Below are positions 15,435 through 24,023 of a stretch of 40,011 bases of DNA, piece by piece. A program made the translations under genes and the position numbers. The notes under the pieces are model-generated. The model had not been told where the DNA came from and did no database searches. It was given only the letters and a program-made list of their open reading frames with translations. Origin of the DNA: an uncultured Flavobacteriales bacterium (GTDB lineage: Bacteria > Bacteroidota > Bacteroidia > Flavobacteriales_D > Parvicellaceae); NCBI GenBank assembly GCA_913064955.1, contig CAJYBK010000002.1, positions 1 through 40,011 of the forward strand, read 5' to 3'. Numbering within the stretch: the first letter of the stretch is position 1; each line of letters begins with the position of its first letter.

Positions 15435-17378
15435 TTGGATATTTCAATAATCATAGTAAATTATAATGTAGAGCATTTTCTAGAGCAATGCTTGAAATCA
15501 GTGCGACTAGCAGTGAAGAATATTGATGCTGAGGTTTTTGTTGTGGATAACATATCAATTGATGGATCAGTTGATATGGTGAAAGAAAAGTTTCCGGAAG
15601 TTATTTTAATTGAAAATAAAGATAATGTTGGCTTTTCCAAGGCGAATAACCAAGCAATGAGAGTTGCAAAGGGGAGGTATCTCTTGTTGCTAAACCCTGA
15701 TACAGTAGTTGAAGAAGATACTTTTTCTAAAACTATAAAATTTATGGATGATACTCCCGATTGTGGAGGTCTTGGAGTTAAAATGATTGATGGTAAGGGA
15801 GTGTTTTTGCCAGAGTCTAAAAGAGGGTTGCCTACTCCCTTGGTTGCGTTTTATAAGATTTTTGGATTGTCAAGAGTGTTTCCTAAGAGCAAACGGTTTG
15901 GAAGGTATCATTTAGGGTATTTGCCAATGGAAGAGGTGAATGAGATAGAGATCCTTTCTGGCGCATACATGATGATGCGTAAAGAAGCGTTAGACAAAGT
16001 AGGGTTGTTAGATGAGGACTTCTTTATGTATGGAGAGGATATTGATTTAAGTTATAGGATTGTTTTAGGGGGGTATAAGAATTATTACTACCCGAAGACA
16101 AGTATCATTCATTATAAAGGGGAGAGTACAAAAAAGAGTAGTGTAAATTATGTTTTTGTTTTTTACAATGCGATGATCATTTTTGCCAACAAACACTTCA
16201 GTGCTAAGAATGCTAAAGTGTTTTCTTTCTTAATCAATATTGCAATTTACCTGAGAGCAGGATTTGCTATTTTTAGTAGGGTGTTGAAGAATTTGCTGGT
16301 GCCGTTTTTAGATTTTGCATTAATTACAACTGCACTTTTTATTGTAAGTCACTTTTATCAAGTGTACAAAGATTTAATCTATGATCCTTATCTTTTGATG
16401 ATAGCGCTACCATCATATGGTTTTGTTTGGGTCTTGTTTAATTATTTTTTCGGAGGATACGATAAGCCTATTAAACTGTTGAATTCGGTAAAAGGTATTG
16501 TTGCAGGGTCTGCTTTTCTTTTGATGATATACGGATTGCTTCCTAAAGATTTTCAGTTTTCTCGATTTATGCTGCTTTTCGGTAGTGCTTCATCAATTAT
16601 TTTAGTTTTGTTTGTGAGGTGGTTTTTAAGCCTTTTAAAAATTGATGGTTACTCTCTTGATGATGCAGGTAAGAAGCGGTTTTTAATTTTAGGGGATGAG
16701 GATGAGAAGGAAAGAGTACTTCCTTTGTTGAAGCAAACGACTACCGTAAGTTTTTTAGGTCAACTTTCGCCAACTGAATATGAGCAAGGGGAGGTGTTGG
16801 ACCATGGTAAGTTAGCGAAATTATCAGATTATATTTATATCAATAAAATTGATGAGGTTATTTTTTCTGCAAAAAATCTAAGTTCTCAAAGAATTATAGA
16901 ATTGATGTCAAATATTAGCGCTGCAAAAAGTGTAGATTTCAAAATTGCACAGCCTGATAGTATGTATCTGATAGGTAGTAATTCGATTCATACAGCAGGA
17001 GATTTATATATCTTGGATTTGAATACGATTAATACTACTAAAAACAAGAGAGTGAAGCGTTTGTTTGATTTTTCAGTAGCAATTGGAATGTTGGTTTGCC
17101 TGCCACTATTGTTTGTGATTAGTGGGTTTAATTTGAAAGTCATCAAAAACACATTTATGGTGCTGGTTGGAAAGAAAACATGGGTAGGTTATGTTGGAGC
17201 CAAGGAAGGGTCGAAAGTTAAATATCCCAAAATAAAACCATGGGTAATGTCTATTGCTGAAACTGAAATTTCGGCAGAAGATGTAGCGCATAAACTTAAT
17301 CTTATTTACGCTAAAGATTATACTGTTTCTAAGGATGTTACTGTCTTTGTTAGGAATTTGAAAAAGACTTGGCAATAG
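15435..17378 (+). CDS. Family 2 glycosyltransferase fused to a PHPT-like membrane module, TTG start
   Basis: Residues 1-250 form a GT2 domain of the rhamnosyltransferase type: DISIIIVNYNVEHFLEQCL, LLLNPDTVVEEDT with the metal-binding DxD-like Asp, and SGAYMMMRKEAL followed by DEDFFMYGEDIDLSYR. Next come several membrane helices (about 270-400), then a Rossmann-like domain (KKRFLILGDEDE onward) and a last hydrophobic segment starting KRVKRLFDFSVAIGMLVCL. That second half resembles polyprenyl-phosphate sugar phosphotransferases such as WbaP, but the catalytic region of that family appears to be missing. The start is TTG 15435 because the GT2 domain begins immediately. It probably acts in surface polysaccharide synthesis at the inner membrane. 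Confidence 0.85.
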   Translation: MDISIIIVNYNVEHFLEQCLKSVRLAVKNIDAEVFVVDNISIDGSVDMVKEKFPEVILIENKDNVGFSKANNQAMRVAKGRYLLLLNPDTVVEEDTFSKTIKFMDDTPDCGGLGVKMIDGKGVFLPESKRGLPTPLVAFYKIFGLSRVFPKSKRFGRYHLGYLPMEEVNEIEILSGAYMMMRKEALDKVGLLDEDFFMYGEDIDLSYRIVLGGYKNYYYPKTSIIHYKGESTKKSSVNYVFVFYNAMIIFANKHFSAKNAKVFSFLINIAIYLRAGFAIFSRVLKNLLVPFLDFALITTALFIVSHFYQVYKDLIYDPYLLMIALPSYGFVWVLFNYFFGGYDKPIKLLNSVKGIVAGSAFLLMIYGLLPKDFQFSRFMLLFGSASSIILVLFVRWFLSLLKIDGYSLDDAGKKRFLILGDEDEKERVLPLLKQTTTVSFLGQLSPTEYEQGEVLDHGKLAKLSDYIYINKIDEVIFSAKNLSSQRIIELMSNISAAKSVDFKIAQPDSMYLIGSNSIHTAGDLYILDLNTINTTKNKRVKRLFDFSVAIGMLVCLPLLFVISGFNLKVIKNTFMVLVGKKTWVGYVGAKEGSKVKYPKIKPWVMSIAETEISAEDVAHKLNLIYAKDYTVSKDVTVFVRNLKKTWQ

Positions 17379-17448
17379 TATCAATTTCTTTGAAGATATT
17401 ATAAAGTATATTTACTTAATAAATGTTTTCCAACTACAAATACTTTTT

Positions 17449-17456
17449 TACCTTTG
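17449..17456 (+). promoter_or_regulatory. -7 element (TACCTTTG) for the E2 gene
   Basis: An exact consensus match lies 45 bases before the ATG at 17502. The -33 region (GTTTTC near 17425) is only partial. Confidence 0.6.
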
Positions 17457-17501
17457 CGAGATTGATATAACTATATTAACAAAAGAATTATATACAAAGC
17501 A

Positions 17502-18860
17502 ATGGCTGAGATAGAGGTGTTATTACCAAAAATGGGTGAAAGTGTTGCGGAAGCAACAATTACAAACTGGCTAAAAAATGTAGGAGATTTCATCGAAGAA
17601 GATGAAGCGATAGTTGAGATTGCAACGGATAAAGTTGATTCTGAAGTTCCTTCACCTACTTCTGGTATATTAAAACAAAGATTATTTGAAGAGGGTGATG
17701 TTGTTCCTGTAGGAGCTGTTTTTGCTATTATCGGTGGTGATGGTGAAGAAACTGTTGTTAGCGCACCTGCTACACCTGCTGCATCATCAGAAACTCAAAA
17801 AGAAGTGGAAAAAGAGTTAATGGCGCCAGTATCAAATGCTGGAGGTAACATTGATTTACCAAAAAACTCTGAGTTAGGTAAGTTTTACTCTCCTTTGGTT
17901 AGAAGTATTGCAGAAAAAGAAGGAGTTACTCTTTCAGAATTAGAGAATATTCAAGGTTCTGGACAAGAAGGAAGAGTAACGAAAAAAGATATTTTAGGAT
18001 ATGTGTCCACAAGAGGAAACGTTGCAGTTGCATCTGATAATGTAGCAGCAGTTTCAAGTGGGGCTGCATCTACTGCAAAGGAGGTTGTTAAAACTCCAGC
18101 GCCAGCGGTTGCTGCACCAGCACATAAGGCTCCTCCGGTTCCAATTGGTCCTAATGATGAGATTGTGGAAATGGATCGTATGAGAAAGTTAATTGCTGAT
18201 CATATGGTGATGTCTGTTCACGTTTCTCCACATGTAACTTCGTTTGTTGAATGTGACGTAACCAATATTGTTCAATGGAGACAAAAAAATAAAGACGCTT
18301 TCTTTAAAAGAACGGGAGAGAAGTTGACTTTTACGCCAATTTTTATGGAAGCTGTAGTGAAAGCGCTTCAAGATTTTCCATTGGTAAATTCTATGCTGGA
18401 TGGAAATAGAATCGTAATTAAAAAAGATATAAATGTAGGAATGGCAGCGGCATTACCTTCTGGAAATCTAATTGTTCCTGTAATACATAATGCAGATCAA
18501 TACAATTTAGTTGGATTAGCGACTAAGGTCAATAATTTAGCATCTGCAGCAAGAGCTAATAAGTTGAAGCCAGACGATATTCAAGGTGGAACATATACAG
18601 TTTCGAATGTAGGTACATTTGGAAATGTGATGGGAACTCCAATTATTAACCAACCTCAAAGCGCTATTTTGGCATTGGGTGCAGTTAGAAAGAAACCAGC
18701 AGTTATTGAAACTCCACAAGGAGATACTCTTGGCATTAGACATATGATGTTCTTGTCTCATTCATATGATCATAGAGTAATCGATGGAGCATTAGGAGGA
18801 AGTTTTGTAAAACGAGTAGGAGACTACTTAGAACAATTTGATATTAACAGAGAATTTTAA
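17502..18860 (+). CDS. 2-oxo acid dehydrogenase E2 (dihydrolipoyl acyltransferase)
   Basis: The 452-residue protein has the three E2 parts in order. A lipoyl domain (residues 1-78) carries the lipoylated Lys44 in EIATDKVDSEVPSP. An Ala/Pro-rich linker follows, then a peripheral subunit-binding domain at about 125-165 (YSPLVRSIAEKEGV, GRVTKKDILGYV). After a second linker, the acyltransferase core ends HSYDHRVIDGALGG with catalytic His424 and Asp428. The core transfers an acyl group from lipoate to CoA. The sequence resembles the branched-chain or generic E2 of Bacteroidota. No E1 or E3 gene is adjacent, so the substrate is undecided. Confidence 0.93.
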   Translation: MAEIEVLLPKMGESVAEATITNWLKNVGDFIEEDEAIVEIATDKVDSEVPSPTSGILKQRLFEEGDVVPVGAVFAIIGGDGEETVVSAPATPAASSETQKEVEKELMAPVSNAGGNIDLPKNSELGKFYSPLVRSIAEKEGVTLSELENIQGSGQEGRVTKKDILGYVSTRGNVAVASDNVAAVSSGAASTAKEVVKTPAPAVAAPAHKAPPVPIGPNDEIVEMDRMRKLIADHMVMSVHVSPHVTSFVECDVTNIVQWRQKNKDAFFKRTGEKLTFTPIFMEAVVKALQDFPLVNSMLDGNRIVIKKDINVGMAAALPSGNLIVPVIHNADQYNLVGLATKVNNLASAARANKLKPDDIQGGTYTVSNVGTFGNVMGTPIINQPQSAILALGAVRKKPAVIETPQGDTLGIRHMMFLSHSYDHRVIDGALGGSFVKRVGDYLEQFDINREF

Positions 18861-18895
18861 ACCTTAAGAAATAGGTACCCCAATAAAAAAAGAAT

Positions 18896-21262
18896 ATGAA
18901 ATTAATTAGAAGTATTATAGCAATTGCATTACTAGTAGGCGGATTTACTGCAGTAGGCCAAGGAGAATTTGATCCAGTGAAGTTCAAAGAGTCTTTAAAA
19001 ACAGCTAGTTTTAAAGAGAAGTTTGAAGCCGCTAATTTATTGATTGAAGATCAGTTGTATGTTTATGCGGCTGATGTATTAAAATCCTTATGCGAAGAGC
19101 AACCAGATAATGGTAATGTGAATTACAAAACAGGTTTTTGTTTATTACAGATTTCTAATGAAAGAGCTAATGCACTTCCATATCTAGTTAAAGCAGAAAG
19201 ATATATTTCAAAGAGATATGATCCTTTTTCTTCCACTGAAACTAATGCACCATTTGAATCGCATTATTATTTAGGTAGAGCACATCACTTAAATGAAAAT
19301 TTAGAAGAAGCTAAAATTAACTTTACCTTATTTTTAGAAGATGTTTCTAAAAAGCACAGGTTATTTGATAAAGCTAATTTATACCTTAAGCAAATTGAGG
19401 TGGCTAAGTTAGAGATTCCTAATCCGAAGGAGTATATAATTACAAATGTTGGTGGTGTTATAAATGGTGCGGATGAAGACTTTAGTCCGGTAGTAACTTT
19501 GGATGAAGGAGCAATGTATTTTACTTCGAGAAGAATGCGTCCGGATAGTTCTAATAATAAAATTTATTCACCTCAGGATGGAATGCACTTTGAAGATATT
19601 TATGTGTCATACTATGATTTTGCCAATCAAAAATGGGGAGAGCCTGAAGTGAAAGCTACTATTAGTAGTCCGAAGTCTAATCAGGCAACAATAAGTGTCT
19701 CGGGTGATGGACAGCAATTATTCATGTACAAGGATATTAATGGAAACGGTGAGATATACGTTTCTAATTACGAATTAGAGTCAGATGATTTTGGAACTCC
19801 TGTGAAAATGGGGTCTGATATTAATACGGAGCATTGGGAAACACACGCTACAGTTTCCGCTGATGGTCAGACATTATATTTTGTAAGTGATAGACCAGGA
19901 GGTTTAGGTGGCAGAGATGTTTACAGATGTAAAAAATTGCCAAATGGAGAGTGGAGTTTAGCACAAAATGTAGGTGCGCCTATTAATACACCTAATGATG
20001 AAGATTCACCTTACTTTCATCCAGATGGCAAGACGTTATTTTTTAGTTCTAATGGAGAAACAAGTATAGGTGGATTTGATATCTACTTTACAAAAGTTCA
20101 AGAGGACGGATCATGGGGAGAACCTGTGAATATGGGGTACCCTTTGAACACAGTAGATGATGATGTATTCTTTACAACTAATGCTAAAGGAGATAAGGGT
20201 TATTACTCCTCTTCTAAAAAAGATGGATTTGGACAGAAAGATATTTATGAAATATCATTCAAAGAAGCTTTAACCAGCGAATTTGCTATTTTGAAAGGTT
20301 ATATTGACCCAGGTGCAGGTAAAACTTTGCCTGATGGGATTGTCATTTACGTAACAGATCTAACTGAAGGAGGAGACCCACAAGAGTACAAGCCTAATAA
20401 AAGAAATGGTTCGTATATATTCAATTTAAAACCATGTAATGAGTATCTAGTTGAGTATACTCAGAATGATGAAACATTCTATGAGACTGAATTCGAAGTG
20501 CCATGTGATGCTAACTACAATGAAACAAGTATTGTTTTGAACATGGATGGTGTAAGACTTGATGGTGGAGAAACTGAGAATGTTGCTGAATTGCCTAAAG
20601 GAGACACTTCTAAATGGAAATATAGACTATTAGTAGGAGATAAGCCATACTTGAAAACTGGTTTTGTAGAGTTCATGGACGGTGAAATCATTAAATTTGA
20701 TCAACTTCTTGATGAAAATGGATATTTCAAATACAGAGCTTTAGACGGAGGTGCTGAGCCTTTATTTGTAGTGAATATCGAAGATCAAAACCTTTGTGAA
20801 GATTTAGTAATTAGGTTATATGATGAGAATAACAACATGATCAAAGAGACCAAGCGTAGTGTTAGATGTAAGTCTGAGACATTTGCGTATGAACCTGTTG
20901 TTTATCAAAAATTCTATGGATACAACAAGAAAGGTGTAGAGTCTGATGAAGAAATGTGGGAGAAATATGTTGCAGGAGTGGTCTTGCTTATTGAGAAAAG
21001 AGGATATGCGAAAGTGGATATAGAAGGTAGTGCATCGTATGTACCTACAAGAACTTGGAAAACCAATGATATTCTATGTAAGAAAAGAAGTGAAGATGGA
21101 AAAGCGAAATTAATGGCTGAACTGAAAAAGAGAAATATCGATACTTCTAAAGTGAAAATTGGTGTTGTGAATTCAATTGTTCAAGGTCCAAAATATGAGA
21201 AAGACTTTAAAAATACTGACAAGTATGGTAAGTACCAGTATTTAAAAATGAAGGCTTACTAA
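18896..21262 (+). CDS. TPR-PD40 envelope protein with a divergent OmpA-like C-terminus
   Basis: The 788-residue protein has a signal peptide ending near VGQGEF, then TPR-like helices (about 30-170). A PD40 / WD40-like propeller with recurring blades follows, for example SPVVTLDEGAMYFTSRR, ATVSADGQTLYFVSDRPGGLGGRDVY and SPYFHPDGKTLFFSSNG. A carboxypeptidase-regulatory-like segment comes after that. The last 130 residues (GYAKVDIEGSASYVPTRTWK, LCKKRSEDGKAKLMAELKK) look like a diverged OmpA peptidoglycan-binding domain. The plan matches PorE-type periplasmic proteins linked to the type IX secretion system. It starts 35 bases after E2 and is the first of three related genes. Exact role unknown. 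Confidence 0.78.
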   Translation: MKLIRSIIAIALLVGGFTAVGQGEFDPVKFKESLKTASFKEKFEAANLLIEDQLYVYAADVLKSLCEEQPDNGNVNYKTGFCLLQISNERANALPYLVKAERYISKRYDPFSSTETNAPFESHYYLGRAHHLNENLEEAKINFTLFLEDVSKKHRLFDKANLYLKQIEVAKLEIPNPKEYIITNVGGVINGADEDFSPVVTLDEGAMYFTSRRMRPDSSNNKIYSPQDGMHFEDIYVSYYDFANQKWGEPEVKATISSPKSNQATISVSGDGQQLFMYKDINGNGEIYVSNYELESDDFGTPVKMGSDINTEHWETHATVSADGQTLYFVSDRPGGLGGRDVYRCKKLPNGEWSLAQNVGAPINTPNDEDSPYFHPDGKTLFFSSNGETSIGGFDIYFTKVQEDGSWGEPVNMGYPLNTVDDDVFFTTNAKGDKGYYSSSKKDGFGQKDIYEISFKEALTSEFAILKGYIDPGAGKTLPDGIVIYVTDLTEGGDPQEYKPNKRNGSYIFNLKPCNEYLVEYTQNDETFYETEFEVPCDANYNETSIVLNMDGVRLDGGETENVAELPKGDTSKWKYRLLVGDKPYLKTGFVEFMDGEIIKFDQLLDENGYFKYRALDGGAEPLFVVNIEDQNLCEDLVIRLYDENNNMIKETKRSVRCKSETFAYEPVVYQKFYGYNKKGVESDEEMWEKYVAGVVLLIEKRGYAKVDIEGSASYVPTRTWKTNDILCKKRSEDGKAKLMAELKKRNIDTSKVKIGVVNSIVQGPKYEKDFKNTDKYGKYQYLKMKAY

Positions 21263-21277
21263 AACATTCTAATAAGC

Positions 21278-23962
21278 ATGTTTAAAATAATATTTACTAC
21301 CACTATTTGCCTTCTTTTTAGTTTTGCCTTGCTTGGGCAAGAAATAAATGAAAAGAAGGCGCTGAAAAAAGCACAAAAGTATTTGGCAGAGGCCAATTAT
21401 GACCAGGCTAAGTCTGAATATGAAAAGTTGATTCAAAGTGATCCTGAAAATCCTTTGTATCATTTTGAGTGTGGGGTAACATATTATAATTCTTTTTATC
21501 AAAGAGAAAATTCTTTAACTCATTTCGAAAATGCGTTGAAAGCCTCATCAAAAGATACTATTGCGGAGATCTTTTATTATTTAGGTAAGGCTAATCATTA
21601 TATCGGTGAATTCGAGACCGCAAAAGATTATTATATAAAGTTTCAAAATTTTATTAAAGACAATAGACAAGGTGAGTATGTCACTAATCAAGTGACGCGT
21701 TTTATCGCAATGTGTGATAATGCAATTGCAATGAAATCTGATGAAACTTATGATCAGGACATTACTTTAAAGAATTTAGGAAGCCATGTCAACTCGAGAT
21801 ATGCTGAATATGGAAGCGTATCAAAGAGAGATGGGTCACTTTTATTATTTACCACTAGAGATAGATCCAATGTTGGTAAGCCATATTATTTTGATAATAA
21901 GAAGTATGAAGATATTTATGTTTCTCAAAAAGTAGATACTTCATGGTCTATTAGAACCAAAGTTGATTCTTCTAAAAACTTCTTTAATTCATCTATAAAC
22001 ACCAAAAAGCATGATGCAGTAATTGGCTTTTCTAAAAATGAAGACAAACTGTATGTTTATAGAAAGAATGGAATATGGGTGTCTCCTCTTGAAAATGGAA
22101 AGTATCAGGATCCTATTGAATTAAAAGAAATAAACACAAAAGGTCATGAACCAAGTGCGTATGTTACTCCAGATGGAAAGACATTGTACTTTACTAGTAA
22201 TAGTTATGATGGTTTAGGAGGAAGAGATATTTTCACTTCTACCTTGCAAGCAGACAATACATGGGGGGAGCCGGTTAATTTAGGAGGGGTGATCAATACC
22301 AAGTATGATGAAGATGCAGCTTTTTTAACAGATGATGGAAATACTTTGTTTTTTGCTTCTAGCGGACATAATACAGTCGGAGGATATGATATTTTTAAAT
22401 CTGAAAAAGATGAATCTGGAAATTGGACTACTCCTAGAAATCTAGGACTTGCCGTTAATTCTGGTGCAAATGATATTTACTATACGCAAGATACTTTAGG
22501 AGAGGTTGGTTATTTGTCTTCAGGTAGAGCTTATGGAAATGGAGACATGGATATTTATAGCGTAAGCCTTTTATGTAAGAATATTCCAAATACAGAGATC
22601 CGTGGATTGATTGTTATGGGTAATTCATTTAATCCTGTTAAAGCCGATATTACGGCAGTAAATGCTAAAACAGGAGAAAATGCTGGTACATTTTCAAGTG
22701 ACCCAACAACTGGAAAGTATTTGATGGTGTTACCACCGGATAATACTTATTATTTAACTGTTGCATCTGAACAACATAACATGTTGGATAGACCTTTTAG
22801 AGATACATTGATATTACCAAGACAATGTGAATATTATCAAATGTTTCAACACGTTGCTATCAATGAAGTTAATGAGGAACAAAAGTTAACCGCATATGAA
22901 GCGGTGTTTGATAATGCAACTTTTGATGTTAAAAGTGTAGCGAAGGAGAAATACAATGTGGAAAACATGGAGGAATTGCTAGCATCGGCTAATTTGAATG
23001 CTGCTGACTCCACTTATACTCTTGCGGGTTCTGTTATGCACAATGAAATATTAAGTGCAATAAATACTAGAGTTAGTTTAGTTAATTCAAAAGGAGAAGT
23101 AATTAAAACTGTTATGACTAATAATGCTGGACAGTTTGAATTTCAGAAATTATATCATGATCAGGATTACACTTTATTAATTAATGAAGAAGACCTCTTG
23201 ATGAGTTATTATGGAAATAGTCCAGCAAACTCTGAAAAAAGTATTATCTCAAAAGGGGCACTTGTATGGAAAAACGTTGATAGTGAAAATAAATTATTAA
23301 GTTCTCAGCCGGCTGATTCTGTTGAAATAGTATTAGTTAATTCTGATTTTAATGTGATTAATAAAACACATTCTGGTGTACAAGGTAAATGGTCGATTGA
23401 TAATTTACCGGCTAATGAAGTAGTAGATGCAAGAACTTTTCCTTACAACCTCCAAATGGAGGATGAAGATCTTATCTATAAAGATTTATTAAAGGATATA
23501 GATACTACTAATAACCCTTTGTACACCATAATAACAGATTTAATACCTGTTCCAGAGGATGTTATTATAGAAGGTTCTCCAATTGCTTTTGAACCTATTT
23601 ACTTTGATTTTGATAAATTCTTTTTGAGACTGAAGTCAGAAGAAGTACTAAACAAGATTTATGATCATATGAATGATAATCCTCAAGTCAGTATTGAAAT
23701 TATGGGACATACCGATTGGTTCGGAAGCGATGATTATAATCTGAAATTATCTAAAAGACGTTCCAAAAGTGCATTTGATTACCTCAGTAAAAAGGGAATA
23801 GACCAAAACAGAATGACAATGAAGTGGTACGGTGAATCGCAACCTGCTGTTCCAAATATTTCTGCAGACGGTTCTGATAATGAGGATAATAGACAGCTCA
23901 ATAGAAGATGTGAGTTCAAAATCAGTGACGGAATCACCGCCTACAGTATATTCTTGCAGTAA
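21278..23962 (+). CDS. PorE-like TPR-PD40-CRD-OmpA protein
   Basis: The 894-residue protein has a signal peptide (FTTTICLLFSFALLGQ) and TPR helices at about 25-150 (AQKYLAEANYDQAKSEYEKL). PD40 blades cover about 160-430 (SAYVTPDGKTLYFTSNSYDG, AAFLTDDGNTLFFASSGHNTVGG). Two carboxypeptidase-regulatory-like domains follow at about 450 and 590, then a canonical OmpA_C domain from about 768 (PIYFDFDKFFLR, IEIMGHTDWFGSDDYNLKLSKRR, NRRCEFKI). The OmpA domain should bind peptidoglycan. PorE of type IX secretion systems has this architecture but ends its signal with a lipobox, which I do not see here. It starts 15 bases after its paralog, so the pair is probably co-transcribed. Confidence 0.85.
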   Translation: MFKIIFTTTICLLFSFALLGQEINEKKALKKAQKYLAEANYDQAKSEYEKLIQSDPENPLYHFECGVTYYNSFYQRENSLTHFENALKASSKDTIAEIFYYLGKANHYIGEFETAKDYYIKFQNFIKDNRQGEYVTNQVTRFIAMCDNAIAMKSDETYDQDITLKNLGSHVNSRYAEYGSVSKRDGSLLLFTTRDRSNVGKPYYFDNKKYEDIYVSQKVDTSWSIRTKVDSSKNFFNSSINTKKHDAVIGFSKNEDKLYVYRKNGIWVSPLENGKYQDPIELKEINTKGHEPSAYVTPDGKTLYFTSNSYDGLGGRDIFTSTLQADNTWGEPVNLGGVINTKYDEDAAFLTDDGNTLFFASSGHNTVGGYDIFKSEKDESGNWTTPRNLGLAVNSGANDIYYTQDTLGEVGYLSSGRAYGNGDMDIYSVSLLCKNIPNTEIRGLIVMGNSFNPVKADITAVNAKTGENAGTFSSDPTTGKYLMVLPPDNTYYLTVASEQHNMLDRPFRDTLILPRQCEYYQMFQHVAINEVNEEQKLTAYEAVFDNATFDVKSVAKEKYNVENMEELLASANLNAADSTYTLAGSVMHNEILSAINTRVSLVNSKGEVIKTVMTNNAGQFEFQKLYHDQDYTLLINEEDLLMSYYGNSPANSEKSIISKGALVWKNVDSENKLLSSQPADSVEIVLVNSDFNVINKTHSGVQGKWSIDNLPANEVVDARTFPYNLQMEDEDLIYKDLLKDIDTTNNPLYTIITDLIPVPEDVIIEGSPIAFEPIYFDFDKFFLRLKSEEVLNKIYDHMNDNPQVSIEIMGHTDWFGSDDYNLKLSKRRSKSAFDYLSKKGIDQNRMTMKWYGESQPAVPNISADGSDNEDNRQLNRRCEFKISDGITAYSIFLQ

Positions 23963-24023
23963 ACTTTCCACCCTTTCCTTTGCTTAGTTAAATTAAACTT
24001 CATATTTTGGTATTCATTTTGCA

